Made by a program: the position numbers and the translations under genes | Source of the DNA: Erythrocercus mccallii | Taxonomy: Eukaryota; Chordata; Aves; Passeriformes; Dicruridae | Assembly: GCA_013397435.1 (NCBI GenBank) | Contig: VZRG01000269.1 | Coordinates: forward strand, 1-64,000 | DNA length: 64,000 nucleotides | Direction of reading: 5' to 3' | Part shown: positions 1 to 12,409 of the stretch, in pieces | Numbering within the stretch: the first letter of the stretch is position 1 | How the letters are laid out: each line of letters opens with the position of its first letter | The notes under the pieces: generated by a model | What the model saw: the letters and a program-made list of their open reading frames with translations, nothing else | Database searches by the model: none | What the model was told of the DNA's origin: nothing

Positions 1-2304
1 ACTAATCCAGTTGTCTGTATCTTCTTTGGTATAAAAGCACATTAGCCTCAAAAGAAGCAGCAGAGACACAATTCATAGAAAAATAAAACAGTGATGAGAG
101 GGTTAATATCAAGCTCCAGTCCTAACCTGATATAGCATTTATATGTCCTCAGGAATAGCACTTCAGCCCCAATACGTATATTCTTGATGCTTCACTGGGA
201 AGATGATGATTTGTGATTTCTCTTTATCCTCTCTCACACCCATCTTCTTTCATTTGCTTATGGTAACCCCGATGTGTAGTGTAGTTTTAGCAGTGTCAAT
301 AGTGTACCTTTTACCTGGAGTGAGTTTAATAGGATTTGACAGTGACACAGGATGAGAAAATTCTGTGATTCTATTATTCATCCCATTTCTGCAGCAGTCT
401 GTGTAGATTGTATACTATTAGGAGAAAATGTTTGTACTGAAGGTTTCCTATCTCTCTCTCTCCATCTGCCTCCATCCTTACACCTTGCTCCCATCATCAC
501 ACCATTGGTACCTCTGGTCATTAAAACCTTTTGTAGGGAAAAAGTGAAGATAGGGGCAGGAGGAAGGCCAAGGAACCACTTAGACATCAAATATGATAAA
601 TTCATATATTAAAGGACAGACCTTCTCCCAGAATGTTTATGAGCAGCAATTCAAGCAGAGCCAGAGCCACAGCCACATTTGTCACTCATGTGACTTGCAA
701 GCACTGTGTCTGACAATTAGATCTGTGTCTTGAACGGACGGCTAAAACTCGTTTATGCTTTTGCAGCATCTCTCTGTGTACAGGCATTGCCAGTGTCTTC
801 ATATTATCCTTTGCCAAGCTGCTGTTATGGGGCCCGTGTCTTTGGCCTATTTGAACTGTATTCATTTCAGTTTTTAACTGACCTTGATTTGCTGCCTGAC
901 CATTGCTCTACTTCCTGATCTCTAGGGATTCTGCTCGCACAGTGCTGGACATCACTGAAAGAATTGGGGAGGCAAAGTCTCAGCATGATGCTGGCCTCTT
1001 GACTTTGATTCCATCATCTCTGCAGTGCAAAAATATATAACTGACTCTTCCAGTTAGGAAAGGTAAAATATCCTTTCCAAAGTCCTTCCCAAAAAGGTTA
1101 AGAATTTAATTTTGGATGAACATCCTTGTCCTCTGAGCAAGTCTTTGTATTAATGATCTCATGACAGATTGCTCCTTAAACTGGCCCTAGCGCAGGTCAA
1201 GACAGAGTGAGAATATTCTCTATTTAATGAGGCAGAGATCAGAGCCTCTAATATTTCATCATTCGTGCTCAGGGGAGGAAGGGAGTTATGAGCTTGGAGA
1301 GCTGCTGGCAGAAGGGGCCCTTGAAAGCAGCTGCGATGGCAACTCGCTCACTGCATGGTTCTTAGCCCCCAAGAACTTACTGCTGTAGGTTTCCAGCTTC
1401 CTCTTGGAAAAACTAACCTTTGTCATTAAACTCATTTAAATGATTGAGTTCAGTGTTGGCGAAAGATCCGAGGCTAATAACCCTCGGGACAGAAGAGAAA
1501 AATTTAGTCTGCAGAGAGGCTTAGTATGAGGAACATGGATTTCAGTGGTATATGGACAACCACAGTCTACAGGACTATGTGGAGCATTTAGTTTTGTGTT
1601 CCTCAGCAGCTTTTGCCTAGGAAGGGTGGGCAATCTGATACTCAGATGCTAGTAAATTAGAAAGCCAACTTGCAGATCCAGTGGTTTACAAGTCTTAATT
1701 TATTAATGAGTGGAGGCCATCTCAGTGTGTGTAAATATAGATTTTAAATCAGTTGACATGATGTACATAAACAATCAAACTTGTAGCGTAGTGCTGAGAT
1801 GCTAATGTTGAATCCACCCCTGACTTGAGTGCTGCTTTTCAGTAGCACTGTGTTCCCTGGGAAGCAGTGATATATAGTGCTGTGCAAATCACTGGTGCCC
1901 TTAAACTGCAGCTCTGAAATATTTACACATCCAAAGTGTGTGTGTAAATTGGGAGTATCACAGCGTTCCCATACGGTGACAGAGATTTGTAAATTTTGCT
2001 TCTGTGCAGTCCAGCATTTCCCTGCTACTGACTGGGAGCCAGGACCCAAGAGCATAAATTCCCCAAATAATTCTTGCAATACTTAGGGTGAGCTCAGCTC
2101 CTGCACTTAGCTACTGGAAGCAAATCTTTCCAAGGTGCCACAGTTATGATTTGCCCTTTGAAAGGGACTGGTAGTGTCATTAAAGCAACAGCTCCTGGAG
2201 AAACAATAATAGCTTTGCAAGGTGCTACTCCATGGTGTTGAATAAGGCCATCCTGGCTGGCCCTAAGGCTAATTGGATTGGTCAAGGCTGGACTTTGAAT
2301 CCTT
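1..2304. other. Unique non-coding DNA, no gene seen
   Basis: AT-leaning sequence with stop codons scattered through all frames. The only open frames are under about 110 codons and none resembles a known protein. I recognise no repeat family, RNA gene or promoter-like CpG cluster. It reads as intron or intergenic DNA. Confidence 0.6.
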
Positions 2305-2794
2305 TGTTCAGTTTTGAACAGGAAGGACACTGAGCTGCTGGAGTGTGTCCAGAGAAGGGCAATGGAGCTGGTGAAGAGTCTGGAGCACAAGCCCGATGAG
2401 GAGCATCTGAGGGGGTTGAGGCTGTTTAGCAGGGAGGAAAGGAGGCTCCGGGGCACCTTATTGCTCTTTACAACTCCCTGAAAGGAGGCTATGGTACGGT
2501 GGGGGCTGGTTTCTCCTCACACGTAAGAAGTGGTAAGAGGGAACAGCCTCAAGTTGTGCCAAACAAGATTTACATTGGATACTGGGAAACGTTTCTTCAC
2601 TGAAAGGGATGTCAAGCACTGGAACAGCTGCCCAAGGAAGTGGTGGACTCACCATCCCTGAAGATATTTAAAAGACGCGTAGATGTGGCACCTAGGAACA
2701 TGGTTTAGTGGTGGGCTTGGCACTGCCAGGTTAATGGTTGGGCTAGATGATCTTAGAGCTCTTTTCCAACCGAAAAACTTCTCAATTTCTGTAA
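2305..2794 (+). mobile_element. CR1 LINE, 3' end, 5'-truncated
   Basis: This is a 5'-truncated copy of the avian CR1 non-LTR retrotransposon, covering the last part of ORF2 and the 3' UTR in forward orientation. Recognisable landmarks in order are the GTGTCCAGAGAAGGGCAA block near 2345, the GTGGGGGCTGG block near 2500, the TTTCTTCACTGAAAGGG block near 2593, and the TTGGGCTAGATGATCTTAGA tail near 2740. The octamer repeat tail is worn away at about 2780-2794. Several small internal deletions relative to the remembered consensus, for example around 2450, mark it as an inactive fossil. It lies directly upstream of the CpG island at 2941. Confidence 0.92.
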
Positions 2795-2940
2795 TGGAGG
2801 AAATATGCCTGAAGGGCAGCAGATGGTCCTTCCTTCCTAACTAATCGCGGCTGTCACAGGTGAGTCGGAGTTCACACCCGTGTGGCTGAGCCCTGAGTGC
2901 CAGTTGCGACCGTCCAGCTTTCCTGCATCACTTCCCTCCA

Positions 2941-3160
2941 CCCTGCGGGCACCCGCGGCCCGTCTCAAGGCAGGGAATTTGCCCGCGCCCTCTTCCCGCA
3001 GCGCTGCCGGCCGGGCCCGGGCGCCGCCATGACGGCGGCGCGCGCTCCCGCCGCCAGGTGTCGCTCGTCGCCGGTGCCGCGCCGGGGGCAGCGGGAGCCA
3101 AGGCCGGGAGCAGGGAAGGAAGGGAGCCCGTGGGCTTGGGTGGGGGAGCTTGGCGCTGGG
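2941..3160 (+). promoter_or_regulatory. CpG island, candidate promoter and short first exon
   Basis: By hand count about 29 CpG dinucleotides fall in 2941-3120, in a window where roughly one per 100 bases is usual, and G+C is very high. At 3029 an ATG sits in a strong start context (GCCGCC before it) and opens a frame reading MTAARAPAA. At 3057/3058 the sequence CCAG|GTG could serve as a splice donor, which would give a ten-codon first coding exon. A reverse-strand ATG at 3030-3028 is also in good context, but it meets a stop after about 20 codons with no usable GT donor, so plus is favoured. The island is trapped between two CR1 fragments. It could instead be an orphan island or GC-rich repeat debris. 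There is no direct proof of transcription. Confidence 0.45.
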
Positions 3161-3261
3161 CCGCTCTCCTCAGCCTCCGAGTCCCTGCCGTGGTCTGCCG
3201 TGCTCGCTCTCTGCGGCTCTCTGGGGATGTTCAGGCTGCTCCCTGCCCCCGGCATCCAGTG

Positions 3262-3536
3262 AAAGGGCGCATGGGAATGGCTCGGAATTGTCGCAGGAGA
3301 GGTTCAGGCTGGACAGTGGAATGCATTTCTTTGCCGAGAGGGTGGTCAGACAGTGGAACAGGCTTCCTAGAAAAGTGGTCAGTGCCCCAAGTCATCATTT
3401 GGACAATGCCCTTAACAACAGGCTTTAGCTTTGGGCCAGCCCTGAAGTGTCAGGGTGAGCAATTACTATGGGTCCCTTTCAACTGAAAAAGTCTGTTCTG
3501 TTCTATTCTATCCTATTTTATTCTATTCATTCGTTA
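3262..3536 (+). mobile_element. CR1 LINE, 3' end (second CR1 subfamily)
   Basis: A second 5'-truncated CR1 copy in forward orientation, of a different subfamily from the one at 2305. Landmarks are CCGAGAGGGTGGTCAGACAG near 3337, AACAGGCTTCCTAGA near 3357, TTTGGACAATGCCCTTAACA near 3399, and GTCCCTTTCAACTGAAAA near 3472. It ends in the (ATTCT)-type pentamer/octamer tail at 3495-3530 that CR1 uses for target priming. A deletion near 3390 removes part of the consensus. There is no open reading frame, so it is an inactive relic. Confidence 0.9.
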
Positions 3537-3540
3537 ATGG

Positions 3541-3776
3541 TAAACATAAAAAAAAAAGTTCTGCAAAAAATCCCACCAAAAATTTCCACAACCTCCCCCC
3601 CCCAAAAAAAACCCAATTAGAAAAACCCCACAAAACAAAAACAACAAACCCCAACAAACAAACAAACAAAAACACATTCCCCAAAAAAACCTCCCAAAAA
3701 TCCACAAAAAGAAACACCAAAAATAAACCCACTCCAAAAACCAATCAAAACCAACCAAAAAAAACCAAATAAGAGA
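3541..3776. repeat. A/C-only low-complexity tract after CR1 tail
   Basis: About 230 bases in which the plus strand is nearly all A and C, with only a handful of T and G. It begins just beyond the CR1 tail. Short AAAC and AACC runs are mixed with homopolymers, including about nine C in a row near 3594 and four AAAC units near 3655. The open frames read from it, lysine/asparagine/threonine-rich on plus and phenylalanine/glycine-rich on minus, are composition artefacts. A similar tract lies at 52061-52185. Confidence 0.85.
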
Positions 3777-6228
3777 AAGTATCTGGACCACTTGTAGTTG
3801 TCATGGTATGATATATTTTATAAGAGGACCTTTGCATTGTTTCCCAATTTTAACCCGTTTCTAATCTGGATAATTACATTCTGTCTAATCTCGTACTCTT
3901 TTAAGACTTGTTATTCTTCTTCATTTGCTACCTTAAACTCTTGTTGCTTTTAAACAGCTGTTTTGTTCCATCACAGAGAAAGCTGCACTTCAGGGAAGGG
4001 CAAGCACTTGTCAAATAATATTAGTTCAATAATTTATATAGTGTTTTCCCCCCCTATTTTGTAATAAATTATTCACCTTGTATCATTATGCATTATTCAT
4101 CTGGTTAACTGAGGTAGCCTAACAATTTTAAAATGTATTTGTCAAAAAAATTTGTTGAATTACTTTTGTCAGTTTGGGCCTTTTTTTTCCCAAAATAAAA
4201 GCTTTGACAAATAATCACAGTCCTTAGCTGCCCCGCCCATGCGGTCAGTGAAGTGGTTTAGATAGATTGATGGTGAACAGCTTTGTAAAACCAAACAAAG
4301 CAGCAAAGCCAAAAGAGCACAGCTGAAGCCCATTTTCTGAGATTTTGTATACTGTGAAATGTAAAATATGAGTGTCAGCTCTGTTTTTTAGCTGATCATC
4401 TCTGGGATGGCAGAATCTCTGAGGCCATCAACTTGCCAACTGAATTAGAGCATGGGGATTAGAGAAACACAGGTTGAAGATATATTGGAAGGACCTGTTT
4501 GCTGTCTCCCACATTCCTGAGGCAGCTTGTGAGCCTTCAGAATATTACAGCTTAAGTTTTTTTACATCCACCATGAGATTGCTGAAATGGCTGTCTTCAA
4601 GATTGCTTTAAACTTGGTCTGTTTGGCATAAGATGAAGCCTGCCACAGGGTAGGAATGCACGTGCAGGTGGGGCTATGTTATGGACTTCATAAAAGTTTT
4701 AAATGGTAAAGTGGTCTGTGCCCAACCCCCTGAAATACTTGTGCAGGATTGGTTGGGGATAGAAAGAAAAGCAAGTTTCCTCTTGCCTCACCAGGCTACA
4801 GAAGACCAAAGTGAAAAGTACTCACATGCAGATTGAGGTGTTCTGAGCTGATGGTACTTGGGAGATGTGTTAAAACCGTATCAGCCCTTACCATGCTGTT
4901 TGAAGAATTGCTCTGCTGGACTAACGAAGTTATTTGTGAATTCACTGTGCTTTTTTTTTTTTTTAATTGCTAATGGTAGCCTTTGATGGCTTCAAGACAA
5001 GACATGCAGCCTTCCAATTCAGTGCAGGGTGAGTTTTGGGAAAAGGAGAAGACTTGCAAAGAGGTCTTGTTCCTGGTCAGGAAGGCATCAAGCTGCACAT
5101 GTGCAGGCCCTGTGCTGTGAGCTGGGACTCATCTTCTTTTCAGCAATTTTCTGGAGGTGAGATGAAGGGTAGTCAGTGATTGTGGCATGATGCTGGGCTT
5201 TGGAAGTCTTTGATTTGAGTGTTTTGCTGCAGGTGACTCAGGACTTCTTCACTTGGTCTGTTCCCTGGTGTTGTAACAGGAATGCTCCTGTGTTTTTCTG
5301 CACCAGGCTGTTACACATATCAGTACGTTACCACTGGTTTCCTGTTTAGACATTAGGACTGCAGAGCTACTTTAACTGTATCCTAAAAGTCTTTATGAAG
5401 CATTGATTGGCCAAGAAATGAGAAGCAGCAGGAAGCCACAGCTTTCTGACTTAGGAACTGGCAAGCCTTTCATACAGCTCATCTTGAGCTTTGCTGATAT
5501 GATCTCACTTGCTAATGTTTTTTTGCAGAGCATCCTATGTAATGACATAATTAGTGTAAATTGCATTTTATTTTTAAATCATCCCCTTTCCTTCCTGATT
5601 TTTTCATATCTAAATGTCAACTTTTATGGTAAAGAGTGGTGTGCTGCAGAGGCTGAACAGAAAAACACTTGTGCAGGTGGAAATCTGCTGGTGGAGCTTC
5701 TGAGACAATGTTGAGCTCAGCTCAGCTCGTTGAGGTCAATTTTTTAAGGCATTGCAAGCTGTGCTTGGTTTTGTTTTCTTCTTGCAACCCAAGTCATCCT
5801 GCCATATCAGGTACTAAAGGTTTTAAATTATGAGTAGTACTGGTAAATTGCAAACACACATCCAGATTTTACAGATCTGGTAAATGATAATGTTAGTGCA
5901 CCAAACCTGTTCAAACATGGAACAGTAAAAATCCTCCTCTCTTAATATGGTGGGAATTACTTTCCACACAATACTTACCTTTCTCTGGAAGATTTAATTC
6001 AAAGCAGTTGGAGCTCTGGGAAGGGATTCTATAAACTTTCTTCAGCCATTATTTTTCATTTCTGGTCATTCCACTCTGCCTTACTAACTCTAGATAGCAT
6101 TAAGAATTCTAATACTCTTTCCATTTTTCTTTTTCTTGTCATTATGGTAAGCTTTTTAGGAGCAGGCATAGCTTCCTTATTGACACTGGAATTTGGTTCT
6201 TGAGAACTTCTTGTCAAAACAATATCTT
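3777..6228. other. Unique non-coding DNA, no gene seen
   Basis: AT-leaning sequence with a T run near 4951 and a short GCTCA triplication near 5714. One open frame at 5403-5714 has no recognisable domain or splice context. I see no RNA gene and no repeat I can name with confidence. Confidence 0.55.
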
Positions 6229-6268
6229 AAAAACAACAACAGCAACAATAACAATAACAACAACCACA
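6229..6268. repeat. (AAC)n/(AAT)n microsatellite
   Basis: Imperfect AAC/AAT trinucleotide run on the plus strand. It creates a threonine/isoleucine-rich stretch in one frame, which is not a real protein. Confidence 0.8.
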
Positions 6269-6479
6269 GAAGTTGTATATCTGATTAGGAATTTTGGAAT
6301 CGGTACAGATCCCAGTCCTGTTTTTCAAAGCAAAGAAGATTCAGTCAAGTTCAGGAATCAAAATATTTACCTAAAAGTTTTGTAACTACAATAATAAGCT
6401 ATTGATACTATCAGTTATAACAGGATCTTTTCGTGGTCCTGAACATCCATGAGCTGAGCCATCCCACTTGCATTGCAGG

Positions 6480-6590
6480 CCAGGACTGTCACTGTTATCA
6501 TTTTATGTATTGGAAAACTGAGGCCTATATAATTACTGGAGATTTGCTAAAAGTCAGAGACTTCTGCAACTCAGTCACACTTTTCCTCCC
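6480..6590 (-). mobile_element. MIR-like SINE fragment, diverged
   Basis: Read on the plus strand this shows the reverse complement of the MIR 3' half. A TTATCA..TTTTA..GG block is followed by AAAACTGAGGCC, then a diverged counterpart of the AAGT..CTTGCCC region (AAAAGTCAGAGACTTCTGCAA). This order is typical of MIR-class SINEs, which are ancient amniote elements and very diverged in birds. The call rests on pattern memory only, and the ends are approximate. Confidence 0.5.
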
Positions 6591-8497
6591 TCTTGTTCAT
6601 CTGAGTTGTTTAATTTTCTTCACAATATTCATCAGGACAGAATGAAAGCATGTTCCCAAAGCTAAGGGAAGTTGAGAAGACAATGAAGGACTTGGAAGAA
6701 TGTAGACTCCAGAAACTGGATTCTGGGCATGTACTGTCAGGACAGAGGATTTTTATTTAATTTTATAGAAAAATGTTCTGGTTATTTTACACTGAGATGC
6801 AAAATCTCATTTGCAGCCAAGCCCCGGAGGGAATAAAAGGAACTTGGAGAGCTCATAAAGACAAGTGTAATAGGATTAATAAGAAAAAGGCCTAAGACAT
6901 AAGCCTTCATTGTACACATTTCTTGCTAAATTTTAGTATTGATGAAGGTGAAATGCCAAAGCATAACCACACGCTCATGTCCTTGAGGCAGTAACAGAAT
7001 ATCAGCATCCATATGAGCGGCTCCTGCCACTATTTCAGAGCAAACACATGGGGATGCTGCCTTTGAGGTAGAGAATGAAGGGAAAGGGGCAGGAAAGCTG
7101 GTTGTGAGTGGAGGCAGCTCTCCTAGCAGGATATTTACCTGGTATTGAACGTGTATATGGGATGGAGGGTGTGCTGGGGAAGGGTTGGAGACTCTTTGAC
7201 AAATGAAAGGGAACACAGTTGAATGCCCAGAGAATGGAACAAAGGTTAACTTCCATCACCACTGATTAGATCCAGAGACATAGACAGCTCAAAGACAATG
7301 CATGGGTCCTAAAAGAGATCAGTTCATGATGCCTTCAGTGCATCAGTTATCTCAGCATCTCCAAGGCAGCTGAGGAATCTTTGCTGACTGCCATCCAGCA
7401 GATCTCTGTGGCTGCACAGGGCACCCAAGTGCTGCAGCAACCTGTCCTTTGCTCACCCAGACTTTTAACAGAAGGAAATGGAAGAAGGAAAGATGGGGCC
7501 AGGCATTTTCTTGTCTGTTTTGCTCAGCTGTCTTATCTACTGCTGTGAGTGCCCATGTTGTGGGAGAAGGATAATTCCATCATTTCCATATAGCTTGCTA
7601 TTCCAGCCCCCTGATTTAGGGTTTGTGCTTCTGGGTGTTCGAATGTTTGCCAGGTAGGTGCTACCAAGAACATTTATTAAAATAGACAGATGGGCACTAG
7701 GGTAGGAAGCAGCCGTTAGAATGCTTGAAATCAACCAACTGTGAAAGAGAAAAATAAAATAGAAAATGTATTCCTGGAGCCTTTAACACTAACCTTCCCT
7801 TTTGGGGCCATCCTTCTTACTTTTTTTACATGAACCCACCCACAAACAGAGAGCTATTAATGAAAATGCTACAACCCGGTCTTTGTCTTTTTAGGTGTTT
7901 CCATTTAACCAGGATTTGGAGGGAATCTGAGAATCCCTGAGCCAAAACTGGTACATGTAAAATCCAGATGCAGTTTTGCTTGCAAGTAAGCATTCAGGTT
8001 CCTCAAGCAGCTGGGGTATCTCAAGCTCAGGCAAGGTCTGTCCTGTCCCTGCTTGAGTGCAGTAAGAGGAACACAGCCCCTGACTGCTGGTAGGTAGGAG
8101 GTGAGATTCCTAATCACTTGTCTAGATGCATTTGCAACTTATTCTGATTCCTTAACAGCTCTTTCTGTCTGCTGAGTTCCTTTGGCATTGTGATCACTCT
8201 CCATTAGCTCTCGAAACTAGTGGCATGAGATGCCAGGATAGATACTGTCAAAATCAAACATCTTCGTTTTGTTCCTTTTCTTTCTTCCCTAACTTAGCAC
8301 TGGAAAAAACCCAAGACGTGTATGTTTGTCTTTTCACAGCTATGTCTAGAAAGGGAAGTCCATGACTATTAAAACCAGTACGTGTCAGTCAGATATATCA
8401 GATTAGTAGGGAAATCTCTACTCTTAGGTATAAAAACATTGTCAAATCAGTCACTGTCTGGAGATAAACTGCTGTGGCATCAGTATTAGCAGCTTTC
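6591..8497. other. Unique non-coding DNA, no gene seen
   Basis: Open frames on both strands (for example 6926-7216 minus and 7537-7734 minus) are under 100 codons and unrelated to any family I know. No RNA gene, CpG cluster or recognisable repeat. Confidence 0.55.
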
Positions 8498-8600
8498 TTT
8501 GGGTTTGTGTTTAATTCTCAGGGGATGAAGGGCAGTCCCCAGTACTGTGACTTTCTTGTAGCTGTGATCTTGGCTGAGTCACTTGCTGGCATCTCTTGCA
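8498..8600 (+). mobile_element. MIR-like SINE fragment, forward
   Basis: The core TAGCTGTGATCTTGGCTGAGTCACTTGC (8558-8585) matches the MIR core block (TAGCTGTGTGACCTTGGGCAAGTCACTT in memory). It is preceded by TTGGGTTTGTGTTTAATTCTC, resembling the TGGGTTCAAATC block, with an insertion between them. It is an old, inactive copy with approximate boundaries. Confidence 0.5.
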
Positions 8601-11600
8601 GGACCAGCCTGCAAGAACTGTGAATTTTCTTTGAGCTTTTATGATTCTAAACTTGACCTTGGTCTTACAGTATTTCTGCTTATCTGTCACTAACCTGAAG
8701 GGAGTAAGGACAGTGTCAATGGGTGCTCAGGTATGACAGCAGTGACTGGGGTAGAATATTTATCTGCTAGTTAGATGCACAGTAAAAGCTTGTTTGTAAA
8801 AGGAGCAGACCAAGTTCAGAAGATCTTTCTTAGTGCCTATCCTTCATCATGCTGATAACACCATCCCAGAGAAAAACCTGAAGTAGGATGGGAGATTTGT
8901 ACTGAGGCAGTGGAGACTGGCTCTCACTGTTTTCCCAAGTGGGTCTCTACAAAGCCAGCACCAGATCCTTGTATCATTTCAAGGCTGTGATGTCATAGAC
9001 AGAGATTTTTCATTTCTTTGTGCTTTACCTCAGCTTTGGGCACAGGAAAGTGACAATCCTGGTCTCCAGATGGTGTCAACTGGTGTAACCATCTGGGACA
9101 GGGGCCTGTAAATGCCAGATAAGACATTCAAAGCATGTCTTTTTCCTGTTTCTTTTTTCTGTTTAATTGGAAGCTCTTTGAGATCTTCTAAGGGAAGGTG
9201 CTATAAAATACAAACCATTAGTCAAGAATATCCAAGTGCACATTTTTGTCTTGTTTCTCTTAGTACTGCAAAACATTCTTTTCCATTGGCTGATTTATAA
9301 CCCCTAGATCTGCAAGGTCATTTCCATTTGATTCTGTGGTGTTGCACTTCTAAATGATGCTAAAAGTTCCCTTTTATTGTTAGGATAAAATTAATAAAAA
9401 CTAAGCAGAGCTTGACCAAAGGAGTAGCCAAATAAAACTAAGTTGGCTACACTAGGCCATTAACTAGGAAGCAATTTGCAAAGATCAGTGATGTTTTCAG
9501 TTCCTTTTTTTGACCACGTTAGCACTGTATACAGCTGCCTACAAGGGACAGAAAGCACATTTACTTCTCAAACACAGCAAATCCTCTGTTTTCCTCATTT
9601 TCCAAGCACCTGTCTCCTCTAGAACTCTGTACAGGTTCAGGTGAGCCAAGAGGGTTCTTTTAGCTGAAGGCATTGCACCTCACTGTACTGGTATTGATGG
9701 GGGGACCGTCAGTGAACTTCTTCCCTCCTGACAGAAAAGGCACTTGCTTGCAACTTCACCTGAGGCTGACAGGAGTCCTTCCATTTATTTAAGGTCCCAT
9801 TTGCAGCATCTTGTGATTTTTCAGCTATGAATGTTGCTGCCTCTGGAATCACAGGAGTCAGAAGCAAGACATGTCTTTGATGATTAGATGTGCTCTGTTG
9901 GCTAGATGTGGGTTTGAAAGAAGCATGTTCAGGTCTTGAGCAGTGTTTGGTGAGGAAATGATCCTTCTCTTTTCCAATGCTCCTGCCTCACACCGTGAAC
10001 CCAGAATGTAAGGCCAAGGACACAACTGCTGCAGCTCCCTCATTGTGAGTCACATTTTTCTGGCTAATGTGTTTCTGCATTTCCATTGTCTCCCAAGGTG
10101 ACAAGTACAAAAGAAAAGGAACAGTAGAGGGGAAAAAAGGCTTTTTGTCTTTTTAATCTCACCATGATACAGAATTAATCAAGCATCATAGGAGCATCAC
10201 AGGAAACTGTTAAGTAAGTGGACTTGCCCGAAGCTGGGAACAATGTGGGACAAGCAACCTACTGGTTGCAATATGATGCAATCTTCTAGAAATAAGATTC
10301 AGTCCAAAGTGTGGCTGGTGAAAACTTCCAGAGTCCTGACTGGAGTCTGGGACCATACAACAACACTACTCTGAGTGAAGTCCATCACTAGCTCCCCTAG
10401 ACTGAGATGGAAGCATTTAAAATTAAAACAAATCCATAAAAGACTGCTGTTAAGCTGTTTGAGAGATGTCAACAATGCTATCATTGTTTTTTGAGGCCGA
10501 CTAGGTGGCAAAGTCACCCTCAGGTCTCTACACTGCTTTGATACTTTCACACTGGCTTTGCCTTTCAACGTCTCCTCCCTTCTTTTGTTTGTGCCTCCTA
10601 TGACAGGGCAGGGACCATTATGCAGTAGGATACAAAGCTCTTCTGGAGTTGGCAGGCAGACTAGACCCTTTTTTCCCTGGAGGATGATGGTGAAGGGAAA
10701 TTGCTTCTGCTGGGCTGCATTTTGCAGTAACTGGTGTTCTGCCATTAGCCTTGACCTCCAGCCAGCTTTACACCTGCCAAAGATCAGTCCCCTCATCTGT
10801 CTACACACGTATGTCACTCCATGCTGGTTCCGTTCCTGCTTTTTCCTTTGGTCCCATGGGAGACAAAGGGAACAGGTCCATGTGATCTGGTCCTGCAATT
10901 TTCATGTGTTTACATTTTTACCTTTACTCCCCAGTGTCCTTGATTGCATTTGCTCCAACCTTCTGCTACCTTTTCCCACTTTGCTGCATCGTCCCCATCT
11001 CCTCTCCTTTTCTGTTCCTTCATGCACTGCCCCCATATGGAGTCCTCTCCATTTTGCCATGCAGCCCCTTCTTGCTGTCATGCAGTGAAGTCACAAATGC
11101 CTCCAGTTAGTCAATTAAGAGATCAAGTTTTATGGCTGCGCTAGATTGTTGGGGTTTCTTTTTCCTACTTAATATTATTTTCCCAGCTCTATCTTGGCAC
11201 CTACATTTATTTGAAACAAATTGAAGGTAATTTGTTTTTCTAATTTTCAAGAAGCAAACTCCTGGTTCCAGGGGGGTTGGTGTTTTGGGTGCCCAGTGCC
11301 AGTGATCTGGGACTGCACACAGAGATTTGTGCTATATGAGGAAATACTTCATTAGACTTGTATTCCACGAAGACACTCTTGCTTCTTAACACCTATGATT
11401 TTAATTAAAACCTGGGAAGTGAGGAATCCTTGGGTTGTATTAATGTTTTCATTTCCATTAGGACAGGAGAGTTTATAAACACGAGCTGGGTTTATAAATT
11501 AGACCTTGTAAGAATATTATGTGCACAGTGCAGCAAAGGCAGATGAGAACTGGAATGGAGCTGGCCCCATCTGTCTCTTTCCTTGGCTGGCTCTCGCTTT

Positions 11601-12030
11601 CCAGTGTCCTCCCCTTGGCACAGGCTTTTCTGAGCTGTTCAAGGGTTCCCCCTTGGAGACTAAGCTAATGGCTTCTTCCATTTCTTTCTGTGGATATTCT
11701 CCTCACTCAGCAAAGCAGGAAGAGAAGCAGATGTTTTAATCAGGGCCTTGCAAAACAACTTACAAAGGTGACATTGGGTGTAGGGATTTTGTGATGAGTT
11801 ACATGAAAGGGGAGAGATTCTCCTGACCCATTTCTCGTATGCCTGTGTACACAGAGATGCACTCAGAGATAGGTCTAAATATTCATCCCACTTACAGTAA
11901 TCCACATCCAGAGTGTGAATATGTATCGCTGCGCATGCAGGGGAATGTGACAGAAGATGCAGTCTCCTCCAGAGATGATGTGACAGCTGCACACAGCTGT
12001 GCACAGGCTGCCCCAGGGGGTGCAGGCAGG
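8601..12030. other. Unique non-coding DNA with long chance open frames
   Basis: This stretch contains the longest open frame of the window (10299-10898, minus, 199 codons). It is opposed by a 176-codon frame on plus (10558-11088) and shows no domain, repeat or signal that I recognise. Shared absence of stops on both strands points to base composition. I see no RNA gene. Confidence 0.5.
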
Positions 12031-12068
12031 CATTGCCCAGCAGACACTGCCCAGCAGGCACTGCCTGG
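12031..12068. repeat. 14-base tandem repeat, about three units
   Basis: Units of the form CAYTGCCCAGCAGR occur at 12031, 12045 and 12059, the last one degenerate. They lie in a locally GC-rich patch that leaves frames open on both strands. Confidence 0.65.
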
Positions 12069-12409
12069 CGCAAACACTGATGCAGAGAACTGCAGGCCCC
12101 CCTACAGCCTGACTGTACTCAGCTGTGCAAACTGCACACGGGCCATCAGTGTGACACCAGTGACAATAACAAGCACTTATAATAACACACAAGTGTGTGC
12201 TGCGTTCTGCTCAAGGACAGGTTTGCAAAGACATCCACAATTTTATGCAAGGGAAAGTGAAGTGTGTATAGATGAAGGGCCCAGATTCACAGTTTGTCAG
12301 CAGCAGGGCTGAGAGTAAAATCTGGATCTCATGTGTAGGGACCCTGAGTTTTCATTTATAATTCCCACAGGGTAAACTTCCCACTCCTAGCTGTAATTAT
12401 GTAGCATTC

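Noticed and set aside
2897..3262. 121-codon frame across the CpG island as one protein
   Set aside because: The frame is open because the DNA is GC-rich. The more plausible reading is a short first exon ending at 3057, not the whole frame.
3455..3791. Lys/Asn/Thr-rich and Phe/Gly-rich frames
   Set aside because: Artefacts of the A/C-only tract.
4455..4560. CR1-tail-like text (AACACAGGTTGAAG, GGAAGGACCT)
   Set aside because: Too short and diverged to separate from chance.
10205..10240. MIR-like phrase AAGTGGACTTGCCCGAAG
   Set aside because: Only one block is recognisable, without flanking MIR order.
10299..10898. Longest open frame (199 codons, minus)
   Set aside because: About 0.4 frames of this length are expected by chance in six frames of 64 kb at this base composition. 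A 176-codon frame lies opposite, and no domain or exon signal is recognisable.
11839..12312. 157-codon plus frame with many Cys and Thr
   Set aside because: Three overlapping frames on the other strand are open too, and part of it is the 14-base tandem repeat. It resembles no family I know.
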